A stretch of 64,000 nt of DNA from Rheinheimera sp. 1928-s (GCF_029269265.1 NZ_JARIXP010000001.1:609306-673305); one strand, 5' to 3'; positions 35,458 to 45,828 are shown, counted from the stretch's first letter. Notes: generated by a model from the sequence alone, not told the origin. Made by a program: numbers and translations.

Positions 35458-36191
35458 TGTTCAAAGCTGACTGGCCTGCGCCTTTGCATGTAAAAACTGC
35501 AGTTAGTACTCGGGAAGGTGGTGTGTCCTTGCCACCTTACGACGGGTTGAATTTGGGCAGTCATGTCAATGACAGACCTGAAGCTGTGGCGCAGAATCGT
35601 CAGCTTTTCAAACAACAGGCGGGGATGCCTGCTGAACCTTTATGGCTCAATCAAGTGCACGGTAAAGAGTGCGTCCTATTGGAACAGACTGATTTTTCAG
35701 TGGGTCCTTTTACAGCCGATGCCAGTACGACCAAAACCAAAGGTGTGGTGTCAGTGGTTCTTACCGCTGATTGCCTGCCGGTGTTGTTTTGTGATGCAGC
35801 TGGTACTCAGGTGGCTGCAGCTCATGCTGGCTGGCGTGGTTTAGTCGATGGCGTGCTGGAACAAACCCTGACACAGTTTACTGATCCTAGTCAGGTGATG
35901 GCTTGGCTAGGCCCAGCTATTGGCCCCACAGCTTTTGAAGTGGGGGATGAAGTACGGCTGGCTTTTATGGCAAAAGATGCCAAAGCTGACGCAGCTTTTA
36001 TGGCTGTTCCGAATAAAACAGGTAAATGGCTGGCTGATTTATATCAACTGGCGCGTTTGCGTTTGAATGCTGCCGGAGTCTCACAAGTTTACGGTGGCGG
36101 TTTTTGCACTTACACCGACTCACAGCGTTTTTATTCCTATCGTCGTGATGGCCAAACAGGCCGGATGGCATCCTGTATCTGGATTGACTGA
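35457..36191 (+). CDS. pgeF: Laccase-domain purine nucleoside phosphorylase/polyphenol oxidase-like protein YfiH
   Basis: A 244-residue protein of the YfiH/PgeF family. LTADCLPVLFCD and AAAHAGWRGLVDGVLE hold the metal-site cysteine and histidines; GPAIGPTAFEVG and FCTYTDSQRFYSYRRDG complete the family pattern. Homologues have been linked to purine-nucleoside cleavage and to correct peptidoglycan composition. Its stop lies 93 bases before clpB, separated by a heat-shock-type promoter. Confidence 0.92.
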   Translation: MFKADWPAPLHVKTAVSTREGGVSLPPYDGLNLGSHVNDRPEAVAQNRQLFKQQAGMPAEPLWLNQVHGKECVLLEQTDFSVGPFTADASTTKTKGVVSVVLTADCLPVLFCDAAGTQVAAAHAGWRGLVDGVLEQTLTQFTDPSQVMAWLGPAIGPTAFEVGDEVRLAFMAKDAKADAAFMAVPNKTGKWLADLYQLARLRLNAAGVSQVYGGGFCTYTDSQRFYSYRRDGQTGRMASCIWID

Positions 36192-36218
36192 TCTAAGTCA
36201 ATTTTTTGACGTTTATCG

Positions 36219-36248
36219 CTTGATAATTAACCTGCTCTGCCCCATCTT
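36219..36248 (+). promoter_or_regulatory. Sigma-32-type heat-shock promoter of clpB
   Basis: CTTGATA at 36219 and CCCCATCTT at 36240 are spaced by 14 bases, close to the sigma-32 consensus CTTGAAA, N13-15, CCCCAT. The clpB ATG lies 36 bases after it. Confidence 0.85.
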
Positions 36249-36283
36249 AATGCCAACAGCAGTTTGATGTATGCGGAGATGTT

Positions 36284-38869
36284 ATGAGACTCGACAGATT
36301 TACCAGTAAATTCCAATTGGCAATTGCCGAAGCTCAGTCTATGGCTTTAGGCCGTGATCATCAGTTTATTGAACCCATTCATTTAATGCATGCTTTGCTG
36401 AATCAGGAAGGTGGATCCACCAAAGATCTGTTCAGCAAAATTGGCATCAATACCAATGAACTGCGTTCCAAATTATCCCAGGCTTTAGAGCGCTTACCCA
36501 AAGTGGAAGGTGCAGATGCTAATGTGCAGCTGTCTGCTGCCACTATTAACCTTCTGAATCTGTGTGATAAATATGCGCAAAAACGCAAAGACCAATATAT
36601 TTCCAGCGAGTTGTTCGTGTTGGCTGCCTGTGAGGACAAATCTGAATTAGGCCATTTATTACGCCTGCTGGGTGTGGATAAAGCTGTGGTAGAAAAAACC
36701 ATAGAACAAATCCGTGGCGGCCAGAATGTCGATGACCCTAATGCCGAAGATAGTCGCCAGGCACTCACTAAGTACACTGTCGATTTAACAGCGCGGGCTG
36801 AAGCTGGCAAGTTAGATCCGGTCATAGGTCGTGATGAAGAAATCCGCCGTTGTATTCAGGTTTTGCAGCGGCGCACTAAAAACAATCCTGTGCTGATTGG
36901 TGAACCTGGTGTGGGTAAAACCGCCATAGTCGAAGGTTTAGCGCTGCGTATTATCAATAAAGAAGTGCCGGAAGGTTTAAAAGACAAACGTGTTTTGTCT
37001 TTGGATATGGGTTCTTTGTTGGCTGGAGCTAAGTATCGTGGTGAATTTGAAGAGCGTTTAAAAGCAGTGCTGAACGAGCTTTCTAAAGAAGAAGGCCGGG
37101 TTATTTTGTTTATCGACGAAATTCATACCATGGTCGGTGCAGGCAAAGCCGACGGTGCTATGGATGCCGGCAATATGCTCAAACCTGCGTTAGCGCGGGG
37201 CGAGCTGCATTGTTTAGGCGCCACCACTTTGGATGAATACCGCAAATACATTGAAAAAGATGCGGCGCTGGAGCGACGTTTCCAGAAAGTCATAGTGGAT
37301 GAGCCTTCAGTGGAAGACACTATCGCTATTTTACGGGGTTTAAAAGAACGCTACGAGCTGCACCACGCGGTAGAGATTACCGATCCGGCCATAGTGGCGG
37401 CCGCTACTTTGTCGCATCGTTATGTCAGCGACCGACAGCTGCCGGATAAAGCCATTGATTTAATTGATGAAGCGGCGTCCAGCATTCGGATGCAGATGGA
37501 CTCTAAGCCAGAAGAGCTGGACAGATTAGAGCGGCGTATTATTCAGTTGAAGCTGGAAGACAATGCGCTGGCGAAAGAAACAGACGAAGCGACCAAAAAA
37601 CGCCGTGACATGATCCAGGAACAAATCCGTGAACTGGATTTGAAATACAACGAGCTGGATGAAGTCTGGTCTTCAGAAAAAGCGGCCTTACAAGGCACAC
37701 AAAATATCAAAGCCGATCTTGAACAAGCCCGGCTGGATATGGAAGTGGCGCGCCGTGCCGGTGATTTAAACCGTATGTCGCAATTGAAATACGAACGTAT
37801 TCCTGCTTTAGAAAAACGCTTGGATTTGGCGTCACAAGTGGAAATGCATGAAATGACGCTGCTTCGAAATAAAGTGACGGAGCAGGAAATTGCCGATGTG
37901 TTATCCAAAGCGACGGGAATTCCGGTCAGCAAAATGCTGGAAGGTGAACGCGACAAACTGCTGCGTATGGAGCAGGAACTGCAAAAACGGGTGGTAGGCC
38001 AGGCCGAAGCCCTGGAGGCCGTGTCGAACTCCATCCGTCGTTCCCGCGCAGGTTTGGCCGATCCGAATAAGCCTATAGGTTCATTCCTGTTTTTAGGCCC
38101 TACAGGTGTGGGTAAAACCGAGCTGACCAAAGCCTTAGCCCAGTTCCTGTTTGATACCGAAGATGCGTTAATTCGCATTGATATGTCGGAATTTATGGAA
38201 AAACACACTGTCTCGCGTTTGGTCGGAGCACCGCCTGGCTATGTGGGTTACGAAGAAGGCGGTTATTTAACTGAAGCTGTGCGGCGTAAACCTTATTCTG
38301 TAGTGTTATTGGATGAAGTGGAAAAAGCGCATCCAGATGTATTTAATATTTTGCTGCAAGTACTGGACGATGGCCGTTTAACCGACGGGCAGGGCCGTAC
38401 AGTCGACTTTAAAAACACTGTGATCATTATGACCTCGAACTTAGGCTCAGATTTGATCCAGGAGCATTACCAACATCAGGATTATCAGCAAATGAAAGAT
38501 ATGCTGATGGACGTATTGAGCAAGCACTTCAGACCTGAGTTTTTAAACCGGTTAGATGAAACTGTGGTGTTCCACCCGCTGGACAGCGCGCATATCCGCC
38601 ATATAGCGTCTATTCAGTTGCAACGCCTGCGTTTGCGTTTGCAGGATAAAGGCTTTGGTTTGTCGGTGACAGATGCTGCTTTGGATCTGTTGGCAGCAGC
38701 TGGTTTTGATGCAGTCTTTGGCGCGCGGCCGTTAAAAAGGGCTATTCAGCATTATATTGAAAACCCGTTGGCTCAAACCTTACTGAAAGGTCAGATTAAG
38801 CCAAATGCAATAGTGTCAGTCGATGCCAAAGCAGGACAATTTGTGATTGAGTCCGGACCTGTTCAGTAA
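36284..38869 (+). CDS. clpB: ATP-dependent disaggregase ClpB
   Basis: An 861-residue Hsp100 chaperone working with DnaK. The N-domain opens [25 protein letters not shown]1 has Walker [10 protein letters not shown] and the Walker B block [16 protein letters not shown] coiled-coil middle domain (about 400-530) is rich in Glu, Lys and Leu. NBD2 has [22 protein letters not shown] and the sensor region [10 protein letters not shown]. Length matches E. coli ClpB (857). It has a sigma-32-type promoter and a strong terminator, so it is monocistronic. Confidence 0.98.
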   Translation: MRLDRFTSKFQLAIAEAQSMALGRDHQFIEPIHLMHALLNQEGGSTKDLFSKIGINTNELRSKLSQALERLPKVEGADANVQLSAATINLLNLCDKYAQKRKDQYISSELFVLAACEDKSELGHLLRLLGVDKAVVEKTIEQIRGGQNVDDPNAEDSRQALTKYTVDLTARAEAGKLDPVIGRDEEIRRCIQVLQRRTKNNPVLIGEPGVGKTAIVEGLALRIINKEVPEGLKDKRVLSLDMGSLLAGAKYRGEFEERLKAVLNELSKEEGRVILFIDEIHTMVGAGKADGAMDAGNMLKPALARGELHCLGATTLDEYRKYIEKDAALERRFQKVIVDEPSVEDTIAILRGLKERYELHHAVEITDPAIVAAATLSHRYVSDRQLPDKAIDLIDEAASSIRMQMDSKPEELDRLERRIIQLKLEDNALAKETDEATKKRRDMIQEQIRELDLKYNELDEVWSSEKAALQGTQNIKADLEQARLDMEVARRAGDLNRMSQLKYERIPALEKRLDLASQVEMHEMTLLRNKVTEQEIADVLSKATGIPVSKMLEGERDKLLRMEQELQKRVVGQAEALEAVSNSIRRSRAGLADPNKPIGSFLFLGPTGVGKTELTKALAQFLFDTEDALIRIDMSEFMEKHTVSRLVGAPPGYVGYEEGGYLTEAVRRKPYSVVLLDEVEKAHPDVFNILLQVLDDGRLTDGQGRTVDFKNTVIIMTSNLGSDLIQEHYQHQDYQQMKDMLMDVLSKHFRPEFLNRLDETVVFHPLDSAHIRHIASIQLQRLRLRLQDKGFGLSVTDAALDLLAAAGFDAVFGARPLKRAIQHYIENPLAQTLLKGQIKPNAIVSVDAKAGQFVIESGPVQ

Positions 38870-38883
38870 AACTTGTGGTCACT

Positions 38884-38910
38884 AAAAAGCCCGCAGCTGC
38901 GGGCTTTTTT
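38884..38910. terminator. Bidirectional terminator after clpB
   Basis: AAAAAGCCCGCAG and CTGCGGGCTTTTTT form a near-perfect palindrome serving clpB and the convergent chemoreceptor gene. Confidence 0.92.
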
Positions 38911-38921
38911 ATAGCCAGAGG

Positions 38922-40469
38922 TTACTGGTTAAAGGTCTTACTCAAATTGGCAATCTCAGCAGCTTGCTGGTGCAGACGTTGGTTGTTGTCGGCGACCAGT
39001 TGCATATTGCCTAAGTTTTCATCTGCAATATGCTGAATATTTTGCACATTGCTGGCCACTTCACTGGCAACCTGTCCTTGCTGAGTCGCAGCGGTCGCAA
39101 TTTGCGACGATAAATGATCGATGGTATTGACCATAGCGACAATTTCCGATAATTGCTCTGTGCTGTGAGTGGTCTGGGTCACACATTCTTCTACCTGTTC
39201 ACGGCTTTGCGTCATGGTTTTGCCCCAACTTAATAGAGTTTGTTGGATTTCACCAATAGAACGTTGAATTTGCTCTGTAGCTTTATGAGTGCGGGATGAT
39301 AAAGCCCTTACTTCATCAGCGACTACGGCAAAACCACGGCCATGTTCGCCTGCCCGAGCCGCTTCAATGGCTGCGTTTAATGCCAGCAAGTTGGTTTGAT
39401 TAGCTATACCCTGAATTTCTGTCATCACAGCGCCAATACGTTCAGCTTCTACTGCTAAATTATCTGCAGTGCTGGCCGCACCTTGTACTTCTACAGCCAG
39501 TTTTTTTACTGTGTTGGCGGTTAATTGCATCACTTGTTCTGCCTGCTGGCAAATCTGCTGAGCTTCGCCCACTTTTTGGTTGGTTTCGCCTGTGCGTTCG
39601 GCGATATCCAGCACTGTACTGCTTAATTGCTGGGTGGCTGTAGCAATAGAGACTAATTCCTGACTTTGCTGATGAATGCCACGTTGTGTTAAATGAACGG
39701 CCTCTTCCAGCGTGTCGGCAATGCTGGTTAGTTTGTTAGTGCTGTCTTTGGTACGCCCTAATACGGTTCGCAAGCGGGCCTGATGCATCTGATGGCGGAA
39801 GTCTGCTACTGAAAATGCCGTTTTACCGCTATAGACATAACGGGATACAGAATCGAAGTCCTGACGCATTTTGCTTAACTGAGCCGGAATATCTACTAAT
39901 TCGTCATACATCAGCACAAAGAAAATAGCCGGAATAAGCAACGCCAACCATAACGCATGAGACCACAGCAAAGCACCTGCCGCTATTAAAACAAAGCTGC
40001 TAAGCAGTGCAATAAGACGACGTAAATTGCTGTTACCATTCCACTGGCTGATGGTTTTACCTGTATTGATCGCCTGGTAACAGCGATCGGCTTTTTGGAT
40101 TAAATCCGGAGTTGCTTTTACGCGTACTGACTGGTAGCCCACCAGTTGCTGCTGCTGATAAATAGGGGTGACAAAAGCATCCACCCAATAATAGCGACCA
40201 TCTTTGCAACGATTTTTCACCATGCCACGCCAGGATTGTCCTTGCTTTAAGTGACTCCACAGATCAGCAAAAGCGGCGGCCGGCATATCAGGGTGGCGCA
40301 CCAGATTGTGGTTTTTACCGACCAGTTCGTCTTCTGTATAACCGGCAACCAGGCAAAATGCAGGGTTGGCATAAGTGATCACCCCACGTGTATCTGTAGT
40401 TGAGACTAACTCTTGTCCGGCGTCGTATTGAACTTCCTGGTCAACAAGGTTCTGGTTGCGGCGGTTCAT
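38922..40469 (-). CDS. Aer-like PAS-containing methyl-accepting chemotaxis protein
   Basis: A 515-residue chemoreceptor. A PAS domain covers residues 15-120: [39 protein letters not shown], and [23 protein letters not shown]. It resembles the FAD-binding redox sensor Aer. Two close hydrophobic segments (about 150-195) anchor it without a periplasmic domain. The signalling tip reads [31 protein letters not shown]. The ATG at 40469 has AAGGAAA upstream and is preferred to one eight codons earlier. Likely an energy or oxygen taxis sensor; the ligand is not proved. Confidence 0.88.
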   Translation of the reverse strand: MNRRNQNLVDQEVQYDAGQELVSTTDTRGVITYANPAFCLVAGYTEDELVGKNHNLVRHPDMPAAAFADLWSHLKQGQSWRGMVKNRCKDGRYYWVDAFVTPIYQQQQLVGYQSVRVKATPDLIQKADRCYQAINTGKTISQWNGNSNLRRLIALLSSFVLIAAGALLWSHALWLALLIPAIFFVLMYDELVDIPAQLSKMRQDFDSVSRYVYSGKTAFSVADFRHQMHQARLRTVLGRTKDSTNKLTSIADTLEEAVHLTQRGIHQQSQELVSIATATQQLSSTVLDIAERTGETNQKVGEAQQICQQAEQVMQLTANTVKKLAVEVQGAASTADNLAVEAERIGAVMTEIQGIANQTNLLALNAAIEAARAGEHGRGFAVVADEVRALSSRTHKATEQIQRSIGEIQQTLLSWGKTMTQSREQVEECVTQTTHSTEQLSEIVAMVNTIDHLSSQIATAATQQGQVASEVASNVQNIQHIADENLGNMQLVADNNQRLHQQAAEIANLSKTFNQ

Positions 40470-40562
40470 GCTTATTTCCTTTTTATTTATCATTCAGTTA
40501 ATCTGAATCAAAGCGGCGGCATTATTTCAAAGATCTCTCGGATAAGCGAGCTTAGGAGCATT

Positions 40563-41018
40563 ATGCAAGTATCTGCCATTATGACCAGAAAATTGACGAT
40601 GGTTGACCCGGATATGAGTTTGTCTGCGCTAAAAGACATTTTTAATCAGTCTAAATTTCAGCATGTGCCAGTGATTGATGCCGGGCGACGTTTAGTAGGT
40701 ATAGTTTCCGTCAAAGATTATTTCAAAGCATTGGCACCTGTGATGGATGCGGCCTCAGAGAAAACCTTGGATATTTTTGTCACCAGCCGCAAAATTAAAC
40801 ATGTAATGAGCAGTCCAGTGATAGCGGTGCCTGAAGATTATCCAGTGGTCAAAGCTGCAGCCTTGTTGCTCAAACATAATATTGGCTGTTTGCCGGTGAC
40901 GGATCAGGATAATGTGGCTATAGGCATAGTGTCGTGGAAAGACATTATGCGAATAGTGGTGTTGCAGGCGGCGCGCAAAAGCAGATTGGCATATGGCGCT
41001 ACTGCTGAAGAAGAGTAG
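40563..41018 (+). CDS. Two-CBS-domain protein
   Basis: A 151-residue protein with paired CBS motifs: MQVSAIMTRKLTMVDPDMSLSALKDIF plus HVPVIDAGRRLVGIVSVKDYF, and IKHVMSSPVIAVPEDYPVVKAAALLLKHNIGCLPVTD plus IGIVSWKDIMRIVV. The ATG follows TTAGGAGC. Upstream in-frame codons reach back into the chemoreceptor gene and are not used. It is separate in sequence from the CBS protein at 20.2 kb. Probably an adenylate-sensing regulator; partner unknown. Confidence 0.87.
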   Translation: MQVSAIMTRKLTMVDPDMSLSALKDIFNQSKFQHVPVIDAGRRLVGIVSVKDYFKALAPVMDAASEKTLDIFVTSRKIKHVMSSPVIAVPEDYPVVKAAALLLKHNIGCLPVTDQDNVAIGIVSWKDIMRIVVLQAARKSRLAYGATAEEE

Positions 41019-41062
41019 AATACAGCGTCAATTTATCTCACAAAACTTAATTTCTGGACACT

Positions 41063-41092
41063 CTTGTTTTTTAATTTGAGTCGCCCCATTTT
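41063..41092 (+). promoter_or_regulatory. Candidate sigma-32-like promoter before gshA
   Basis: CTTGTTT at 41063 and CCCCATTTT at 41084 are spaced by 14 bases, the same spacing as at clpB. The -35 matches only CTTG well. It ends 34 bases before the gshA start. Confidence 0.5.
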
Positions 41093-41126
41093 AACGTTTG
41101 CTCATTATCAGAAATAAGGGATCAGC

Positions 41127-42701
41127 TTGAGTCATTTCCTCGAACAACGTCTGGCTGCGCTTGGCACCACGTCATTTCAAACTGCAATTAAAGGTATCAG
41201 ACGGGGTATTGAGCGGGAGACATTGCGGATTAAGCCGGATGGTCATCTGGCTCAAACTGGTCATACAAAAGCTTTAGGATCGGCTTTGACTCACCCTTTA
41301 ATCACCACAGATTTTTCAGAGTCTCTGCTGGAGTTTATTACCCCGGCACAAACTGATATTGATGTGACTTTAAAGCAACTGACTGATATTCATAAATTTG
41401 CGTTATCTCATATAGGTGAAGAGCGGCTTTGGGCTGGTTCTATGCCTTGTTATATCGATCATCAGGATGAGATCCAACTGGCACAGTACGGTAGCTCCAA
41501 CGTCGGAACTATGAAAACTGTTTATCGCCAGGGCCTTAAAAACCGTTATGGCAGCATGATGCAGGCCATCAGCGGTGTACATTTTAATTTCTCTATTCCA
41601 GAAGAGTTCTGGCAGCAGTATCAGCAGTTGTTGGGAGACTCGGGATCCTTGCAGGATTTTATTTCTGCTCAGTACCTTCACCTTATTCGCAACTACAAAA
41701 GATATGTTTGGCTGGTGGTGTATTTGTTTGGTGCATCCCCTGCTATGTGCAGCTCGTTTTTACAAGGCCGCGAACCTAAGTATAAGTTCCAAACCTTGGG
41801 CAAAGGCTCTTTATACTTACCTTATGCCACCTCTTTACGAATGAGTGATTTGGGCTATACCAACAGTGCACAATCCAGTTTAAATATCAGCTATAACAAT
41901 TTGCCGGATTATATCGAAGGTTTACGTCAGGCTATTTCGACGCCTTCTGCCGAATACGCTTCCATAGGCGTTAAAGTCGACGGGCAGTACAAGCAGCTCA
42001 ACAGCAATATTCTTCAAATCGAAAACGAATTTTATTCGACCATACGGCCTAAACGTACCACGCAAAGTGGCGAGCGCCCAACCTGCGCTTTAAAGCGCCG
42101 TGGTGTGGAATACATTGAAGTGCGGGCTTTGGATGTCAATCCGTTCAGCGCTGTGGGTATTAATGCCGAACAAATGCGTTTTCTGGATTTGTTTTTGATC
42201 TACTGTTTACTCGAAAAAAGCCCGGATTTATCGGCTGACGAACAGGCGGTGACAGAGCAAAACCTGCGTAAAGTGGTAACCGAAGGACGCAAACGTAACC
42301 TTGATCTGAATGAGAATGGCCAGCCTCGTTTAATGTTGGATTGGGCTGAACAGCTGTTCGCTGATCTGATGCCTATAGCGAACTGGATGGACGCAGCTCA
42401 CAGCGGTGATTCGTACAGTGCTGCTATCAAAGAGTTTTATTTAGGCTTGTTAGACCCGAACCAAACCTATTCGGGTAAGTTATTAAGCCGTTTAATAGCT
42501 CAGCAGCAGGATAGTCCTTATTACGCTTTGGCTTTGGCTGAGCAGTACAGGCAGCAATTGGCTGCAATGGACTATCAGCTGTATACCGAAGCCGAGTTTG
42601 AACAAATGGCTACGGTATCCTTGCTTGAGCAACAGAAGATTGAACAGGCTGACTCGGTGAGTTTTGATCAGTACCTTGAACAGTATTTTGCTGATTTATA
42701 A
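41127..42701 (+). CDS. gshA: Glutamate-cysteine ligase GshA
   Basis: A 524-residue proteobacterial-type ligase for the first glutathione step. GIRRGIERETLRIKPDG opens the active-site domain. TDFSESLLEFITP, SGVHFNFSIPEEFW, RNYKRYVWLVVYLFGASPA and RGVEYIEVRALDVNPFSAVGI match the E. coli enzyme (518 residues). The start is TTG at 41127 with AAGGG seven bases upstream; the E. coli gene also starts with TTG, so weak initiation may be a conserved control. Confidence 0.95.
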   Translation: MSHFLEQRLAALGTTSFQTAIKGIRRGIERETLRIKPDGHLAQTGHTKALGSALTHPLITTDFSESLLEFITPAQTDIDVTLKQLTDIHKFALSHIGEERLWAGSMPCYIDHQDEIQLAQYGSSNVGTMKTVYRQGLKNRYGSMMQAISGVHFNFSIPEEFWQQYQQLLGDSGSLQDFISAQYLHLIRNYKRYVWLVVYLFGASPAMCSSFLQGREPKYKFQTLGKGSLYLPYATSLRMSDLGYTNSAQSSLNISYNNLPDYIEGLRQAISTPSAEYASIGVKVDGQYKQLNSNILQIENEFYSTIRPKRTTQSGERPTCALKRRGVEYIEVRALDVNPFSAVGINAEQMRFLDLFLIYCLLEKSPDLSADEQAVTEQNLRKVVTEGRKRNLDLNENGQPRLMLDWAEQLFADLMPIANWMDAAHSGDSYSAAIKEFYLGLLDPNQTYSGKLLSRLIAQQQDSPYYALALAEQYRQQLAAMDYQLYTEAEFEQMATVSLLEQQKIEQADSVSFDQYLEQYFADL

Positions 42702-42755
42702 GCAAAAAGTTGGATACTAAATCCGGCTTTTTAATATCCACTAAAACTCAGACAT

Positions 42756-42780
42756 AAAAAAGCGGCCAGCAAGCTGGCCG
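42756..42780 (-). terminator. Intrinsic terminator reading leftward, no known gene
   Basis: CGGCCAGC, AA, GCTGGCCG with an A6 tract on the left. On the minus strand this is an 8-bp GC-rich hairpin plus a T6 tract. It follows gshA on the plus strand without a T tract there, so it may still act weakly for gshA. Confidence 0.55.
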
Positions 42781-42809
42781 TGAAAACTAAGGATAAGGAT
42801 AATCCAGGG

Positions 42810-42845
42810 ATGAAAAACAAAAACTTGGTTGAATCCATTCGTTAG
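42810..42845 (+). other. Short leader ORF (11 codons)
   Basis: ATG to TAG encodes MKNKNLVESIR and is preceded by AAGGATAAGGAT and CCAGGG. It sits 37 bases before the lipoprotein gene. Whether it is translated is unknown; coding potential of so short a frame cannot be judged from sequence alone. Confidence 0.25.
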
Positions 42846-42882
42846 GTTAGTCTGAGTTGTGTTTTGAAAAGTTCAGCGTGTT

Positions 42883-43500
42883 ATGAAAAAAATTAAAAAA
42901 ACTTTACTCTTCTTATCGCTCGCTACTGTATTAACAGGCTGCGCTACAGCCCCACCTAAAAACAGCTCCAATTTATGTGAAATTTTCCGCGAACATGACG
43001 ACTGGTATGATGCGGCATCCGATATGCGTGATAAATGGGATGTGCCCATTCATGTGCCTATGGCAATGATGTATCAGGAAAGCAGTTTTAAGCATAATGC
43101 CCAGCCGCCTATGGAATATTGGTTTGGTTTTATTCCAGTCGGTCGTGCCAGCACAGCTTATGGTTATGCTCAGGTCAAAGACGAGACATGGGAAGACTAT
43201 GGCCGTGAAACGGGCAGCTATTTTGCGGCACGCTCAAACTTTGATGATGCTTTGGATTTTATGGGCTGGTATATCAACAAAAGCAGCAAAATCAATAAAG
43301 TGGCAAAATCTGATGCCTATGCTCAGTATCTGAATTATCACGAAGGTTGGGGTGGTTATAAGCGCGGGACCTATTACAAAAAACGCTGGCTGATGGAGAC
43401 CTCCCGTAAAGTACAGCAAAGAGCAACTATGTATCAGAAGCAATTGCAAAGTTGTGAAGAAGAATTTAAACGCGGTTGGTTTTTTGGTTTGTTTGGTTAA
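42883..43500 (+). CDS. Lytic transglycosylase-like lipoprotein (SLT fold)
   Basis: A 205-residue lipoprotein. The signal peptide MKKIKKTLLFLSLATVLTGC ends in an LTGC lipobox at cysteine 20. The lysozyme-like segment begins VPMAMMYQESSFKHNA, with the catalytic glutamate in QESSF. It continues GRASTAYGYAQVKDETWEDYGRETG, close to the GYxQ pattern, and YLNYHEGWGGYKRGTYYKKRW. Likely acts on peptidoglycan from the outer membrane or inner-membrane face. A strong terminator follows. Confidence 0.85.
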   Translation: MKKIKKTLLFLSLATVLTGCATAPPKNSSNLCEIFREHDDWYDAASDMRDKWDVPIHVPMAMMYQESSFKHNAQPPMEYWFGFIPVGRASTAYGYAQVKDETWEDYGRETGSYFAARSNFDDALDFMGWYINKSSKINKVAKSDAYAQYLNYHEGWGGYKRGTYYKKRWLMETSRKVQQRATMYQKQLQSCEEEFKRGWFFGLFG

Positions 43501-43521
43501 CTGGATAAAGACAGATGTAAG

Positions 43522-43550
43522 AAGGGCGCCGCAGGGCGCCCTTTTGCTTT
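43522..43550 (+). terminator. Rho-independent terminator
   Basis: AAGGGCGCC, GCAG, GGCGCCCTT then TTGCTTTT. It stops the lipoprotein gene and touches the end of the convergent corB. Confidence 0.88.
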
Positions 43551-44818
43551 TATGCTTTTTGCAAATGCGGCATTAACCGCACTGTTTTAATCATATTATC
43601 CTGCACTTCGATAATCTCCATTGGGCACCCTGCCAGAGTCAAACCTAAACTGGCTTCAGGGATCTCTTCCAGATACTCAAGCACCAGACCATTTAATGTT
43701 TTAGGCCCATCCGTTGGGAAATTCAGTTGCATATCCCGGTTTAAATCCCGTAAGTTGATACCCCCATCGACCAGGAAGCTACCGTCAGGCTGAGGCTGAA
43801 TTTCCTCGCTCTGGTGATCTGTGATATCAGTCGTGAAATTACCTACCACTTCTTCGAGTATATCTTCCAACGTCACCAGGCCCTGAATATCACCGTATTC
43901 GTCGACTACCAGACCTATACGCTCTTTGGAGCTTTGAAACTTATGCAGCTGGGTATTGAGTGGGGTGTTTTCCGGAATAAAATAAATTTCCCGCACTGAA
44001 CGTAATAAAGATGCTTTGTTCAGTTGTTCTTTTAAAGCCAGACGGGCCAGATCACGGCTGTGAATAAAACCTAATGCATCGTCCACGCTGTCGCGATACA
44101 ACAAAATGCGGTTATGCTGACTGTTAGACAACTGACGAACAATGTCTTTCCACTCGTCGTTGATATCAATGCCCACCAACTCGTTGCGTGGGATCATAAT
44201 ATCTTCCACTGTGGCTTTTTCTAAATCCAGCACGCCAACCAGCATACTTTGGTTGTGCTCCGGGATCAGAGCGCCAGCTTCATACACTACAGTGCGTAAT
44301 TCTTCGCTGCTTAAGCTGTTGCCATGATGTTGCTCAGCACTGACGCCAAGCCAGCCCAACAGGGTGTTACAGATTTTGTTCAGTAACCAGACCACAGGAT
44401 AAAGCAGTTTCATCAGAGGTTTGAGGACAACCGAACTTGGAAACGCAACTTTTTCCGGGTGCAAAGCCGCCAGAGTTTTTGGCGTCACTTCACCAAAAAT
44501 AAGAATAATCAGGGTAAGAGCTATGCCCGCTATAAGGATACCGTAATCACCATATAGCCTCATACCTATCAGTGTCGCAATAGATGATGCGGCCACATTT
44601 ACCAGATTGTTACCGACCAGAATTAAACCAATCAGCCTGTCGCGGCGTTCCAGCATAGCGGTTACACGCAAGGCAGCTTTATGCTGTTCATTGGCAAGAT
44701 GTTTAAGCTTGTATGGGTTCACCGACATCATGCCGGTTTCAGAAGCTGAGAAAAATGCGGAACATAACACCAGCAGTCCCAATACAATAAAGAGGGTGCT
44801 GGTTGAGATCTCGTCCAA
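43550..44818 (-). CDS. corB: CNNM/CBS/CorC-domain transporter CorB
   Basis: A 422-residue magnesium-handling membrane protein. The DUF21/CNNM region (residues 1-190) has the start STLFIVLGLLVLCSAFFSASETG, the LVGNNLVN helix and FGEVTPKTLAALHPE. Two CBS modules follow (about 205-330), with VEDIMIPRNELVGID and LVVDEYGDIQGLVTLEDILEEVVG. A CorC_HlyC module forms the C-terminus (DGSFLVDGGINLRDLNRDMQ). In E. coli yfjD/corB and ypjD lie beside ffh, as here. Confidence 0.93.
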   Translation of the reverse strand: MDEISTSTLFIVLGLLVLCSAFFSASETGMMSVNPYKLKHLANEQHKAALRVTAMLERRDRLIGLILVGNNLVNVAASSIATLIGMRLYGDYGILIAGIALTLIILIFGEVTPKTLAALHPEKVAFPSSVVLKPLMKLLYPVVWLLNKICNTLLGWLGVSAEQHHGNSLSSEELRTVVYEAGALIPEHNQSMLVGVLDLEKATVEDIMIPRNELVGIDINDEWKDIVRQLSNSQHNRILLYRDSVDDALGFIHSRDLARLALKEQLNKASLLRSVREIYFIPENTPLNTQLHKFQSSKERIGLVVDEYGDIQGLVTLEDILEEVVGNFTTDITDHQSEEIQPQPDGSFLVDGGINLRDLNRDMQLNFPTDGPKTLNGLVLEYLEEIPEASLGLTLAGCPMEIIEVQDNMIKTVRLMPHLQKA

Positions 44819-44910
44819 AAGTAGTTTACCTGTAGGGCTAATCGAAGCTATTTGATATTACGAACAGCCAATCAAGTCAAGACTTAATGGGCTATAGCGG
44901 GAAAAAGCTG

Positions 44911-45720
44911 TTATCCGAGCCGGTCTAACACCACTTCACGGACAAAACGGCTGCCAAAATAAGCAAGTGTCAGCAAAATGCTGCCAGTAAAGGTTAAGGC
45001 TATGGCCAGACGACCACGCCAGCCTAATTGAGCATGACCCCATAACAGCAGTACAAAGACCAGAAAAGCGATGGAACTCAGTATATTTTTATGCAGGTTT
45101 TGCGCTGCCAGCCAATTGTCAGTAAAAGCGGCACCACTGAATAAAGTTAACCCCAGCAACAAAGTACCAAGCAGCAAAACTCTGAACTGCAGCCGCTCGA
45201 CCTGAAGCAGCGGCGGCAAAAACTGATTGCCCAGCATAAAGTCTTTTTGTTTCAGTTTTTTACTGATGTAATGCACTTGCAGCGAATGCAAAGTGGCCAC
45301 TATTAATAAGGTGTAAGCAACGAATGCAACTATGATGTGCATCAGCAAAATAGGACTATGCTCAAAGTGCTGCATTTGCACTTCAGCAGGCAACACTAAA
45401 ACGGCTAGCTGAGTCAGAGCTGAAAAACCATAAACTATAGGTAGCAATAATACGGTTGGGGTGCGAAGTGCCGTAATAGTAATTGCAGTGCTGATCAACC
45501 AGCACACCAGCGAAATGACGTTTAGCAAGCTGAAGTTCTGACCCGCGTCGGCAAAAATAGAATCAGCCAGAAACAGCATATGGCAAACAATAGCTAACAA
45601 GGCCGCACTGAACATTAATTTATAGTTAGGGCCTTGTGGATGCACCAGACGGGACAATACCATACCGGTTGCCAGCAAATAACCAACCAACGCCACACCG
45701 GGTAACAGCTCAACTAACAT
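44911..45720 (-). CDS. ypjD: YpjD/CorE-family inner membrane protein (cytochrome c assembly fold)
   Basis: A 269-residue protein with about eight membrane helices and the cytochrome-c-assembly (CcsA/HemX-like) layout. This shows as HSPILLMHIIVAFVAYTLL and, near the C-terminus, QNLHKNILSSIAFLVFVLLLWGHAQLGWRGR, with conserved histidines and the WGH..GWRG pattern. It lies upstream of corB on the same strand and divergent from ffh, the conserved arrangement. Exact role is not settled; a link to divalent-cation resistance has been proposed for homologues. Confidence 0.88.
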   Translation of the reverse strand: MLVELLPGVALVGYLLATGMVLSRLVHPQGPNYKLMFSAALLAIVCHMLFLADSIFADAGQNFSLLNVISLVCWLISTAITITALRTPTVLLLPIVYGFSALTQLAVLVLPAEVQMQHFEHSPILLMHIIVAFVAYTLLIVATLHSLQVHYISKKLKQKDFMLGNQFLPPLLQVERLQFRVLLLGTLLLGLTLFSGAAFTDNWLAAQNLHKNILSSIAFLVFVLLLWGHAQLGWRGRLAIALTFTGSILLTLAYFGSRFVREVVLDRLG

Positions 45721-45828
45721 AAATCAGATCCTGTTGATTCGTGAAGATTTAACATTCTATTGCAAATTACTCGCATTTGACAGCTCAAGCTCGAGGAATT
45801 GCAGTGACAGCTTCAGCTAAGATGGCGG

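Noticed and set aside
40413-40562. N-terminal extension of the CBS protein
   Set aside because: It would overlap the divergent chemoreceptor gene; the ATG at 40563 has its own AGGAG.
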